Assembly: GCA_013420905.1 (NCBI GenBank)
Contig: JAAXNY010000011.1
Span: forward strand, 62,001-126,000
DNA from: Collybia mongolica
Lineage: Eukaryota; Basidiomycota; Agaricomycetes; Agaricales; Clitocybaceae
Reading direction: 5' to 3'
DNA: 64,000 nucleotides
Under the pieces are notes generated by a model that made no database searches, had not been told where the DNA came from, and saw only the letters and a list, made by a program, of their open reading frames with translations. The translations under genes and the position numbers were made by a program. Below are positions 54,539-64,000 of this stretch, piece after piece. Position 1 is the stretch's first letter; each line of letters begins with the position of its first letter.

Positions 54539-55880
54539 TCACTTCCAAGAGAGGGAAAACGGCGACAGCATGAGTGCCAAGCGCCCCCAGAACCCAAAAA
54601 TCGGCAGTGCCGCACCCATCTTTGCCTCGATCACCGCATTGTCCGCCGAGACGCTCTGCGCGTTCTTTTGCTCCTCACTGAACTTGACATTAGACTCTTT
54701 CGCTTCTTCAGCCTTCTTGGCGGCGACTTTCGCAGCCGCCTCGCTCTCCTTCACGCGCTGCTCGAGCTTCAGCATCGCTTCCGCATATCCGGCGACAATG
54801 TTTCTGGAGTCGAGTTGGATTCGCGCGACCTCTGCGCGGTGTCTTGCGCGATCCTGAGCCAGCTCTCTACGCGTCTCTTCGTCCCGCAACCTGCTCGCTT
54901 CCTCCATCTGAGTCATCAGGAGCCTCATCTCCTCTTGGTGCCTCGACATTTGCTCCATCAGGTCGCGATTGAGCTCCTTGCCCGCGGAGGTCTCCGCGAT
55001 ATCCATCCCAGCCGCGAGCTCCTGCTGTATCTGCAGTACCTGTGGCCGCTTCCCGACGAGCGATCGAATGATTTCTTGTGCTGACTTCAGGGTACGGTCG
55101 TGGCGGGCGAGCCGGGCGCCTTTATCGAGGACGGGCTTGAAGAAGATGTCCCTGGTCGCGAGCTCCGTCTCGCGTGCCACACCCAGCTCCTGATCGATTT
55201 GGCCCCACATGTTTGTGATGATGACGACGTTCCGGAGGGAATCGTCACCACACAGTCTCCTAAACATCCTGAAATTACGTGCTGATATTCCACCCATCCG
55301 GTTGTCGAGTATGCGGTGCATGTAGATGATGCCCGCGAGGGTCTGCCCATGCTTGTGCCTGCAAGGAGGGGTGTCAGGACGCGGAACGTGGGTTCGTTGC
55401 GGGGGCCGCTGAGTTTTCACGTACGCGTAGGACAGGTAGGCTGCGATCATACCGAGGACGTCCGAGTCTCTGAGCGTGGTGTCGTCGAAGCCGGGTGTGT
55501 CGACGAGTGTGATGCGGTAGTCCTCGAAATCAAAGGGTTTCGCTGCTTGGACGCTGCTGGTGCAGGACACCATTTCTGAGCCGACTTTGAGGCTTGACCC
55601 GCTCAGAAGGTTGATGAACTAATTGAGAGGCATCAGAATTGAATGTGGTTGGAAAAGGAGAGTTTACACACGGATGTTTTTCCCGCGCCGGTGGGTCCCA
55701 TCACCCTTTCAGCAAAAGTCAGTACGGTGAGTCCATTCGACTGAAGCGGACGACTTTACGCAATGGCTATTTCTTCAGGCTCGTCGTCTTCAAAAAACTG
55801 TATACGAGGAATTAAGATACACTATAGAAAAAGGATTCGACGCGCACCGTCGTACTACCACCTGAATTTATGCTGCTCAT
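54539..55880 (-). CDS. AIG1/septin-like P-loop GTPase with C-terminal coiled coil
   Basis: About 380 residues in at least five exons. Exon 1 (55880-55848) encodes MSSINSGGSTT, exon 2 (55797-55760) FFEDDEPEEIAI, and exon 3 (from 55705) the P-loop MGPTGAGKTS. Exon 4 starts FINLLSGSSLKVG and carries the G3 motif ITLVDTPGFDDT. After an intron (donor GTACGT at about 55427) come KHGQTLAGIIYMHR, NVVIITNMWGQI (G4-like), then a long helix with ELNRDLMEQMSRHQEEMRLL and RLRDEETRRELAQDRARHR, and a hydrophobic C-terminal end (FWGRLALMLSPFSL) that may anchor it. Such GTPases occur in many copies in mushrooms with no settled role; membrane scaffolding is an inference from AIG1 and septin relatives. Confidence 0.82.
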
Positions 55881-57031
55881 CGTGAGTGAGCTACGCTATG
55901 TGGATACGCGAGTAAGACTGCACTCCGAAAGGGGAACCGTGTCCCTCAAGTATATCAGGGGAATTTTTTCAGAGTACACCCCAAAGCGCGCTTTTAAACG
56001 AAACAAAGGGATGCCCAGCCGAATATCCATATGCCTCCCACACCGCTCCAATGACACGTAGAAAATGATGAACGACTCCAGGCTGACCGTATGACTCGAA
56101 TTTTAAGGCCGGAATGAGGGCCCACGTTTATCCGGGCCACGAAATTTGATCGGGAAGGTAACTCGAGGCATGGTGGGACTCGAACTTCAGGCTTCGTGTG
56201 CCCGATATCGGAGTGGAAGTGAGGATCGGCACTCCATCAGGTTGGAGAAAACGAGGAGAGCGAGTGAAACAGTGATGAAACTGACATGTGTGAATAGAGC
56301 TCGTTTTCCCCCCACAACACGGCCCTTAAGAACACTGAGCTAAGTCGGCCTTCACAACTCCCGCGATGATAGGCTATTCTCCTTGATCAATACACGGAAG
56401 CAGGTCGTTACTGGGGGGATATGAAATTCGCCTTACTTTTCCCTCCCTGACCTGTCCCACCCAGAACGCACGATATGGATCAGCATCTCGCCATCGATCA
56501 TCTAGTGTGGGCGTGGAACGGTGCTACAGTAGAACCCCGAAACCGACCAGTCTCCTGGCGCGGACAATCTGCGCTCTGTCTACGCTATAGAGCCTTATAA
56601 GCCATAGCACTCCTCGTAAGATATAGGATACTGTTGGGGAAGCTTGAGGTATCGAAGTGCTATATATTGACTAGAATGCCGGGACCGGGTTTCAAAAGGC
56701 CATCAATGATTGTTCTTGTGTGTCCACGTCTTGTATGAAAACACGATGCTTATCCTTCTTTGTCGCTCTCAGCCCAAATCAACAGCAGAAAGGAGGAAGT
56801 CCATGGCACATGATACGCCTTGCCGCCTGCGTTACGGGACTTGTGGTATAAGTTCATATGGATTCTAGGATTCAAAAGCATATTGTACATACAACGGTGA
56901 GTGATTGGAAGATGATCATAAATGTCCATCATGCATTTTGGAAATCGACTCTCGGTCGACTCCTAGTGACGAATAAATAGGGAAGCCGCTATAGTATCAA
57001 TTTCGCAACCCTGTAAGGAATTTAAACCTGT
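55881..57031. other. Intergenic, nothing firm
   Basis: Contains a B-box-like AGTTCGAGTCC on the minus strand near 56173-56183 without a matching tRNA fold. No gene supported. Confidence 0.4.
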
Positions 57032-58278
57032 TCATCCGTGATATCTTGTGGGAGCAATATCCCATTTATTACCCATGAAGATACGGCAATGGGTGTAAAT
57101 ATCGGGCTTGTAGCCGATCTTCGTCTTGACACCCAAACGCTCAAGCCCCTTCCGGACCCGATTCACATCTTGCACGTTGGTGAAATCGTCCGTGAACACG
57201 CAGATTACGTGGTCGAAATCATTGAAAGGCGAAACCTTGGCGAATATGCCCAGCGTTCCCGCATGAGTTGCGCGAGCGATTTTATTCCAGAGATGGTCTA
57301 CCTCGGACGATGGGGCGAATACCAGCCACTTTCCAGCAAGGTCGTGGAACTCCCGACCTAACGCCTCAATATCTGGGCGGGAAATTCTGTCGGAAGCACA
57401 CATGTCCTCCCAAACCTGGCGAACTTTGAGGATATCGGCATCGACTAAAGGCTTGTATGGAATTTGGCGGCGAGGATTGCTGACGCAGATCCACCCTACG
57501 TCAGACTGCGAAGACTTTGATGGGCGCCAGATATCGAAGAAATGGGTCAATGATGTATGAGATTCTGGGGAGAAGTGTATCCACGGAAGTTCGCTTCTAG
57601 TACTGACCGGAAGGATCTCTTGTGACTTGACATCAGGGTCGTTTGACCCCATGTCTGCATCGGATCTGGTGACCCCAGGACTTCTGAAATGAGACATGAA
57701 ATCAGAACGTGGGGATGGGCGCCAAAGGGCATGACTTACGTAGTGGCCGTCGGGACTGCGAAAAGCTCGGAGGCATCTTCAACAAAAAAGACCTTGAGGG
57801 GAAGGTCTTCTTCGGAGGATGCTTGAGAGTTACAAATCTCCAACTCCTGTACCTCAGAGCCACCACGAGCTTCTACCTCTGTGACGGTCGCAAAGGGGTC
57901 GACCTCGTGGATTTGTGGGACACGACCTGATTCTCGAAAGATTTTTCGAGTCTTCTTGACAATTTCTACCTGGTCCATACTTGAAGTGCCCAGCTTTGTC
58001 CATTTATTTCGGACACGATCGAGTCGGGCTGCGGCACAAGGTGGGCATAGAAAGGTGGTATCGAAGAATTGCCCGCCGTTATTGTTTCTGGGATGAGGGG
58101 ACAGGAGACACGACGCGCAAGCACGCCTATCGCGCGCAGGAGCTCTTAAAGAATACGTTCGTCGCCCTGAAAAACTGGTTTGAGCAGCATAATTCCGCCA
58201 TGCAAATCGAGTTGGATTCGAGGGCGGGGGGGACGTATCGAGCGCGAACCGATTCGAAGGAGTAGATATCAAGGCCAT
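57032..58278 (-). CDS. BLES03/DUF1917-domain protein with N-terminal Cys pairs
   Basis: Two exons, 58278-57740 and 57683-57032, joined by a 56-nt intron (GTAAGT to TTTCAG) that keeps phase, giving 396 residues. The C-terminal half shows the BLES03/DUF1917 pattern: GKWLVFAPSSEVDHLWNKIA, ATHAGTLGIFAKVS, HVICVFTDDFTNVQDVNRVR and IGYKPDIYTHCRIFMGNKWD. The fold is related to eIF4E-like proteins and its role is unknown. The N-terminal half has CASCLLSPHP and, 20 residues on, CPPCAAARLDRVRNKW, which could bind zinc, then an acidic linker. The 5' end is uncertain: an upstream ATG at 58411 and a possible intron ending at CTTAG before 58278 do not splice in phase. Confidence 0.72.
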
Positions 58279-58411
58279 CTAAGTAGGTGGAGTTGCGTGT
58301 TAGAATAAAGACCAGATCTGTTTTAAAAACAATGCACCTGTTGAGTCGAGCCAATACGCTGGGAGCAATAAAGACCTGGACGAGCATGACTTCAGTTATG
58401 AATGAATGCAT

Positions 58412-59988
58412 GCCCTCCGCGTGTTTTTAACTGCGCATCGAAGCATACAAAATGGGAACCGCCGAGGAGACCCTTAATCTTCACCAGTCACATTAAACTT
58501 TGGGACAGGGAAAAAATAGATGTTATCTGAGGCCTAAGATCCTGGGACCGTTCATAAAATAGCTCAGTAATTAAGCATTGGGAATAGAACGCACTAATTA
58601 GTACCGATTGTAATCGTGGTCTGAGAAATTAAGAATTTCACGCCTAGAAATATTGTTGTGAGAAAATCGCAAATATTGTGCACTTTACCAGGAAATGCAC
58701 TCTCTGAACGAACAGGCGCAAGGGACTCCAGATGGGCTTCTTTAAAAGCTTATGAGCCATGCTTTACGCGCATACACAATCAATAATCTTGATCGGCCGG
58801 GCCCCGAGATGACTCATCAACGGCTATAAGACCAATTCCATGTTAGAAATTCAAACCGACCACCACAAGTCATTTGCGACACTAAAAGCTCTGTCGTCCG
58901 ATATGGTCAAAATGTCCACAATTTCAAGGGTGTGGTATTATTAGTGAATGGATATAAGATCTGTTGAGTTTAATGATTGAACCCATACCGGCGGCGGAAC
59001 AAATCCCTTCAAGTTTATAAAACCCCGTAATGGCAAGATTCCTCTCCAAAAGGGAGAGACAGTTGGAAGCCATTAATCGTATCAACGCTCAACCTGGAAG
59101 ATGCTTGTCATAAGTTCATGTGACGTTTCAGAGGATAATGCGTACTTGAGAGAGATCGGATGGCTCTCATGAGAATCGATGAGGCCACGTATCTCAGTGG
59201 AGTTGATGAAAGTTTTGCACAGGGCATACCGTTTCGGAGAGCTGTTTTTCAATCGGGATTGTTGAGAGGTTCATCCTCTTTGAATATTCGTAAAGATAGA
59301 GGGAGCCCAGAGATTGCAGAGGTATAGAGCTGGAGAGGAAGTTGAAAATTTCTAATAATTCGGTTTTAATATTCAAGGCCATGGATAGATTTTTAATTAT
59401 GAATCGTGGAGTACTTATATCTGGAAGCACAAAGGACGAATATCGCCAAGGCCGCCAAGCTTTATTAGGTGCATTGATCGGGGAACCCAGGATCAAAAAT
59501 AAGCTTTCCTTGAAAATAGAGCTCAGAGCAAAGAAACGCGCTATTTGAGATCAAAATACTATTAACAGACTTAAATTTTTTTATCCAAAACCACTATCAA
59601 GTAGTGTAATCACAAACCTTGCACACCATATCACGAGCTACACCCTCGAAATCTCGAATGGACACAAGGAACTCCAGATAGACTTCTTTTAAAAGCGTAT
59701 GCTTCGCCTGCAGACGCGATCGGCAACGAATAGTTAAAAGACCACCCCATTCAAAAAGAGTCCACAAAGCCGGCTCGGGAGGAAGCACATAGATTAGCAG
59801 AGATTGTCAGTAAGAGACTAAGAGTCGGACGACAGAAAAGAAAAAGGTTCGAAAATCAACTACCTCGATTCTATCACGTGACACAAACGCCTTTTGCTGA
59901 CACGTGATATTATTATCAGAGTTGCCCTTGCAACTGACGACCATTATCGGACTCGTCGACAAGCCTTAAATCTGAATTGGATACCATT
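58412..59988. other. Gene-poor region with possible F-box/LRR debris
   Basis: Minus-strand fragments such as ELLEIFNFLSSSIPLQSLGS (in 59194-59496) and LLKEVYLEFLVSIRDFEGVA (in 59597-59788) have a leucine-rich look. Related words (ACTCCAGAT(G/A)G, CTTCTTT(A/T)AAAGC) recur near 58728-58760 and 59669-59700. They could be relics of a repeated family, but no gene can be modelled. Confidence 0.35.
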
Positions 59989-60553
59989 ATGTGGTGAGTA
60001 ATACTCTTACAGATCATTTGCCGCCATCCGATTCCCTCCGATTGATCAGTGTATCAATGACTGGATCCTTTCACTGTACGCAGTAAACACATCCTAAATG
60101 CTCAAGTAGCCATTCGGGCACCATGCTGCAAGCAATGGTTCGATTGTGCAGAATGTCATGCAGAAGCGCAGACACATTCTCTTGCGAAAACTACCGAGAT
60201 GGCCTTCATGTGCAAGAAGTGTAAAAAGGCATTCCGCAAGGATATGGCTGCTTACGAAGAGAGCGATGAGTACTGTCCACACTGCGACAACCACTATGTA
60301 AGTGTATATCGATCTAGATATAGCTGACAAGCAGTAATGGGGTCAAATCCAGGTGCTAGATGCGAAAACCCCACAAGCGATCGTTGGTGTTGAGGGCGAA
60401 GACGCGAGAGTTGACAATCGGTACCTTGTGTCTCTTTTTCTTATGAACACTGACTAAAACTATCTCACCAGTATGCTCAAAGACGATCGCGTCAAGCAGA
60501 TCCAGAACCGCTCAATATTCGTGGACAATGATTTCAGCGATCGTATCGGATAA
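59989..60553 (+). CDS. CHY zinc-finger protein with a 5-nt first coding exon
   Basis: 122 residues from four exons: 59989-59993 (ATGTG), 60084-60297, 60353-60420 and 60472-60553. The splice gives MCKHILNAQVAIRAPCCKQW, then FDCAECHAEAQTH, MAFMCKKCKKAFRKDM and EYCPHCDNHY, the ordered Cys/His ligands of the CHY domain, followed by VEGEDARVDNR and the end DNDFSDRIG. The length matches stand-alone fungal CHY proteins. Relatives of this domain include yeast Hot13, a zinc-handling helper of the mitochondrial intermembrane space; that role here is inference. All introns are GT-AG and phases agree. Confidence 0.87.
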
Positions 60554-62483
60554 TCCAGGACGGTTTCCCATATATAAATTATGTTAAAGAGGGAAATTAT
60601 ACTTCCGTCCGATCTAAACCAAGCTCTGGTTGGCACCACCTTCACCATCGCTGTTTAGATAAGAACAGGGACGACTGCGCAAGCGCTTTACAGTGGTATA
60701 GAGCGATGGTTTCAGATTGAACTCTTATCTTCTCATGATGTCAGGTCCGCCTTTGATTTGAACCATGGTGACCCAGACGATGTACAGATTATCTCTTGAT
60801 ACTGGATCCTGATTCGAGGTCAAATTCTCGATATTATAAGTTTATTCCAGTGTTGGAACTGAGGGAGTTTTGGAACATGCCATGCATTCCTCGAAGCTGG
60901 AAAAGATTAAAAGAACACGGAAATCGATGTCAGACATTGTCCCCATGTACCATGAATTTAAGCCGAAGCGTTTAATCACAATGCGTTCGGTGATCTTATA
61001 GTCACTCCGGATTCTGGTGGCCTGTTTCTTTAATGTCAGGTTTGGGTTTAAAGGAATCGTGTATGACGGACCCGATAGCATAGTCATACGGGTGGTTAGG
61101 TGATGATGGTGCTACTTGTATAATATCGAAAAGAAACCCGTAAAAATTCCGATAGGGCCACGTCGCGGCGCTAGGTCAATGAGTTCCAGGAGGGCTTGAC
61201 TATTTTAATGGTATTGGTATGGAGATCTCGTAATATCCGAGAACTAACTGTGTCTGCCCACGCTTGGAAGGCTTAGCCTCGAAATCATTCGACACTATCA
61301 AAACATCTATCAGAATAGCATATATGCAGTCGTAGATGAGAGACTGAAGCTCGTCATATTCCTGGGCGAAAATAAGGAACGAAGGGCCAGAAGGCATGCT
61401 TCCCTTGATATAATTCGTTCAAACTAGCCATGTATAATATAGAATATAATAACTCACGTCAGCAGTAGCACTCGGCACCATCAGGTTTAACAGAGCTTCG
61501 AGAGGTTTATGAGTAATTCAGAAGTTGGTTTGAAGCCGCGTCATTATTGAAGAGTCATCGATAGCCTGAAAAAGTCCGAGGAAGTAAGTGATCATGGGGA
61601 CAGCTCATGGGTAGCAGCAGGTACTTAATGATAGTATCCTTTAGAACGAACCCGAAGAGACTATCGTGAGCTCAAGCTATTTCCCCGGCCATAGGGTGCG
61701 GCAGTTTAAAACTGCCAGTGAGGCATACGGTATTCGTCTGTCATAGCCAAGGAGGAAGATGAGACCTCAAATATATGTCAATGATCTTCCGATGGTGCTC
61801 TGGGATGGAAACGCCAGTTAGTAGTTCGAGGATGATCGGGGGGAGTTGGGGGAAGGAGACCGATCCTTAGTCACTTCTAGATTACACCGTTTCTGGACCA
61901 GAGGTAGCATTGATATCGCGAAACAGGATCGATGGTATCTTTTCATTTCTTTCAATGGCTGTTGATCTTTTCATATATTGGACCTTGCAAGTGTAATATT
62001 GAAATCATGCAGAGTAATTGGTCTATCGTATGCATTAATCTGCGGTGCGATGAATGTCATTATGAAGGATGCTATAAAGCGAAGATACGGGTCACCCAGT
62101 TGTAAATATCTCGTTTCTAACTCCTAGCGCACTTCCTCCACGCGAGCATGCCGGCGTATGTGATCCATGACCAACACACCCTATTGTTGCAATTGCGACC
62201 AGAATATGGAATTCAAGGGAAAGACGGATCAGGACGTGTAGTGTCCAAAGATTTAGTTGCCGGGATGTTCCTCGAGATCAATGAGGCTCGGTGAGATCAA
62301 GTATGTCGTGAGTCACGCTAACCCATTTTGAAAATGTTGAGTATAGGATAGTAACAGGACGTTGACCATAGACGCACATCGTTATTCTATCTTTGAGAGA
62401 CGGTTGGATCATTATCTATAGCACTGATTTCGAGCACCGTCAAAAGACGCAGAGAGCAGTGAAGTTCATGCGACTGACCTTTC
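60554..62483. other. Gene-poor region
   Basis: About 1.9 kb with only short frames (for example minus-strand 60842-61087 and 61200-61397) that look like decayed leucine-rich or F-box-family sequence but cannot be modelled. No RNA gene seen. Confidence 0.35.
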
Positions 62484-62936
62484 TCAATCCTCCACTTTGA
62501 CTTTTCTCCGTTTATGTCTCCTCGTCACAGCCACCTCACGTTCCACCTCCTCGAGTGGCGGGTACCCATTCACAGACAAATCCACCGCAAACTTTGTCAA
62601 CAGCCTCCCAGAAAGACCCAAAAGCCCCCCAACGATGCATGCAACACCACAAAACACATAAACTGGGTAGAACGCATCCAGCAGATAGATCGCAAGTTGA
62701 AAAGGCATTCGAATGAAGGCGTCTACAACGAGCTCGGAAAAGACGATAACGGGAGCGAAGATGTATAGCAGTATGGGAATGGGCGAGAATACGAGAATTG
62801 AGCGAGTGGTCGTCGATAAGAGAGATACGAAAAACTGCGAGACAACGGCTATTCCTGAGAGAAGAGCTGACCCTGCTGATAGAAAGTACGGTATAGCCTG
62901 CTGTAGGCCGGGCGAAGGCGCATTTGCGGTCTCCAT
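62484..62936 (-). CDS. Small multi-span membrane protein (150 aa)
   Basis: Single exon. I place the start at the ATG of 62936 (METANAPSPGLQQAIPYFLS) because the longer reading from 63092 adds a basic, non-hydrophobic stretch unlike the rest. Three or four hydrophobic segments follow: SAGSALLSGIAVVSQFFVSL, SILVFSPIPILLYIFAPVIV, a short amphipathic RMPFQLAIYLLDAFYPVYVF, and GVACIVGGLLGLSGRLL. The tail is charged (LEEVEREVAVTRRHKRRKVK) and probably cytosolic. I recognise no family; ER membrane residence is a guess from the dibasic tail. Confidence 0.68.
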   Translation of the reverse strand: METANAPSPGLQQAIPYFLSAGSALLSGIAVVSQFFVSLLSTTTRSILVFSPIPILLYIFAPVIVFSELVVDAFIRMPFQLAIYLLDAFYPVYVFCGVACIVGGLLGLSGRLLTKFAVDLSVNGYPPLEEVEREVAVTRRHKRRKVKVED

Positions 62937-63211
62937 TGAAGCTATTTCTCGCGTGTTGTGGGGATTTTTGACGCCGAAGACGCTGCCAGGTCGTTGGTGA
63001 AGCTGAAGTTTGATGGGGGTGAGAAACATGTGACCTGTCCAAGCCACGCGTTCGGCATGTGCCCTAATGCCAGATTCCCAGCCACGGTCCACGGACCTGT
63101 GCCTACCCGTGCCTAAAGTTCGAGCCGCAATGCTCCATCTTTCGATTTTTCCTTCGTCTATTCAGAATGGAACACAAAAAAAAAATATTCTGAGATGGTA
63201 GAATACAAAAT

Positions 63212-63306
63212 AGGCACTGCCAGGGTTCGAACCTGGGTTACGGGAATTATTGCAACTGTTCGAGTTGCTTCAAAATCCCGAGTGATAACCACTACACTAC
63301 AGCGCC
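63212..63306 (-). tRNA. tRNA-Gln(UUG) with intron
   Basis: On the minus strand the acceptor GGCGCTG pairs with CAGTGCC, A box TAGTGTAGTGGTTATCAC, anticodon stem CGGGA/TCCCG with loop TTTTGA(A), anticodon TTG, T arm CCAGG-TTCGAAC-CCTGG. An intron of about 22 nt follows the position-37 base. All arms fold well. Confidence 0.92.
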
Positions 63307-64000
63307 ATGTGAAGCCTACGTTCTTGTTTAAACGTGACCCTGAATTTTGAACCCTGATTTACATGAATTATCGAGATTTCGATTTTCTTTTTTTCTATGC
63401 TCACTTTGAGTCACATCTAAAAATTCAAACTTATGCTCCGAAGTAACTACTGACTAGACGGTTCCTCGCAAATAATATAACAGACTTTATGGAAGAGAGA
63501 TGCTTGTTCGATGGTCCCTCAGTTTTTAGTTTCCGGTAAAAAAAATGATGATTTTCGAAGCTTCCCGATATATTCAGATTGGGAATGGTTATATATACAC
63601 TGGCAAGATCGGTTTGAGAGATTATCTTCAATCATCAATGTGTAATTTCTCCTCGGGCCCGCGTCTTCGGGCGAGCTCTCTTCATTTCATTTCTTTTCGG
63701 TCGTGATCCGCCAACAATCGGCTTATAAACGCAAACATCACGTGCGGATCAGCATGTGACAAAACTCACAAGATCGGTAAGTAAAAATCGTCAGGATTGC
63801 TCATCCCCACCACAGCTTCTCATGGTTCTCGGGCGCCTTAAAGACATTTTGTTCTCTACGACGAAATTCGAACCCACAGCATATCGAGCATCCATGACGA
63901 CTAGTAAGCCGTCGTGATTTCAACTAGAAAAACATTCAGATCCCTTACGCCCCTTTTTTAGCTTCCGGTGCTCCCGAGATCGCAACATTTGCTTCCGGAT
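63307..64000. other. Right edge, nothing recognised
   Basis: AT-rich flank of tRNA-Gln. A fragment of a gene running off the window cannot be excluded, but I see no motif. Confidence 0.4.

Noticed and set aside
56146..56260. Possible tRNA on the minus strand with B-box AGTTCGAGTCC
   Set aside because: The T stem does not pair and no acceptor stem or anticodon arm can be drawn.
1..64000. CRISPR arrays, bacterial operons or prophage
   Set aside because: The repeats seen are transposon ends and microsatellites, and the genes are intron-rich and eukaryotic.

Overview
This window is nuclear DNA from a filamentous basidiomycete, most likely an Agaricomycete. Its genes carry many short GT-AG introns of about 45-70 nt and even microexons. 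Four tRNA genes with introns are present. The gene content is typical of mushrooms: OrdA-like cytochrome P450s, F-box proteins, a DUF6533-like membrane protein, a BLES03/DUF1917 protein and an AIG1/septin-like GTPase. There are no bacterial operons or Shine-Dalgarno sites. Gene models were built by hand from reading frames, splice sites and family motifs, so exon ends are approximate unless stated.

Layout. 1.3-3.5 kb: an intact P450 (copy 1). 4.0-7.7 kb: a large UBP14/USP5-type deubiquitinase. 8.3-8.7 kb: a VOC/glyoxalase-fold protein. 9.1-12.4 kb: a short poly-Q protein and a conserved fungal unknown, each next to a copy of the same promoter palindrome; the second promoter copy lost its poly-Q gene and now faces the divergent unknown gene. 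12.4-14.5 kb: gene-poor. 14.5-15.9 kb: a two-exon lineage-specific unknown. 16.7-21.0 kb: P450 copy 2, a pseudogene split by a 2.1 kb hAT-like foldback element and carrying a frameshift. 21.3-26.3 kb: a decayed Tad-like LINE inserted in the promoter of copy 2. 26.5-27.4 kb: a probable solo LTR. 29.1-31.4 kb: P450 copy 3, apparently intact.

32-39 kb: two F-box genes, a degraded F-box tail and a PLC-like phosphodiesterase. 41-43.2 kb: a DUF6533-like multi-span membrane protein, possibly decaying. 43.3-48.8 kb: tRNA-Lys, tRNA-Tyr and one unassigned tRNA, a mariner-type MITE, a hAT-type MITE carrying a zinc-finger fragment, and a dynamin-family pseudogene. 50.0-52.5 kb: a class-3 aldehyde dehydrogenase with a 9-nt exon, followed by about 250-bp tandem repeats. 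53.5-54.0 kb: a small secreted protein. 54.5-55.9 kb: a P-loop GTPase with a coiled-coil tail. 57.0-58.3 kb: a BLES03-domain protein. 60.0-60.55 kb: a CHY zinc-finger protein whose first coding exon is only 5 nt. 62.5-62.9 kb: a small membrane protein. 63.2 kb: tRNA-Gln.

The three P450s are dispersed paralogs, not an evident biosynthetic cluster, because no synthase or transporter lies beside them. The rest is a mix of housekeeping genes (ubiquitin recycling, aldehyde oxidation, CHY zinc protein, tRNAs), lineage-specific families and transposon debris. The most interesting undescribed candidate is the 9.1-12.4 kb locus, where a duplicated TCCGTGA/TCACGGA promoter element links two uncharacterised fungal protein families.
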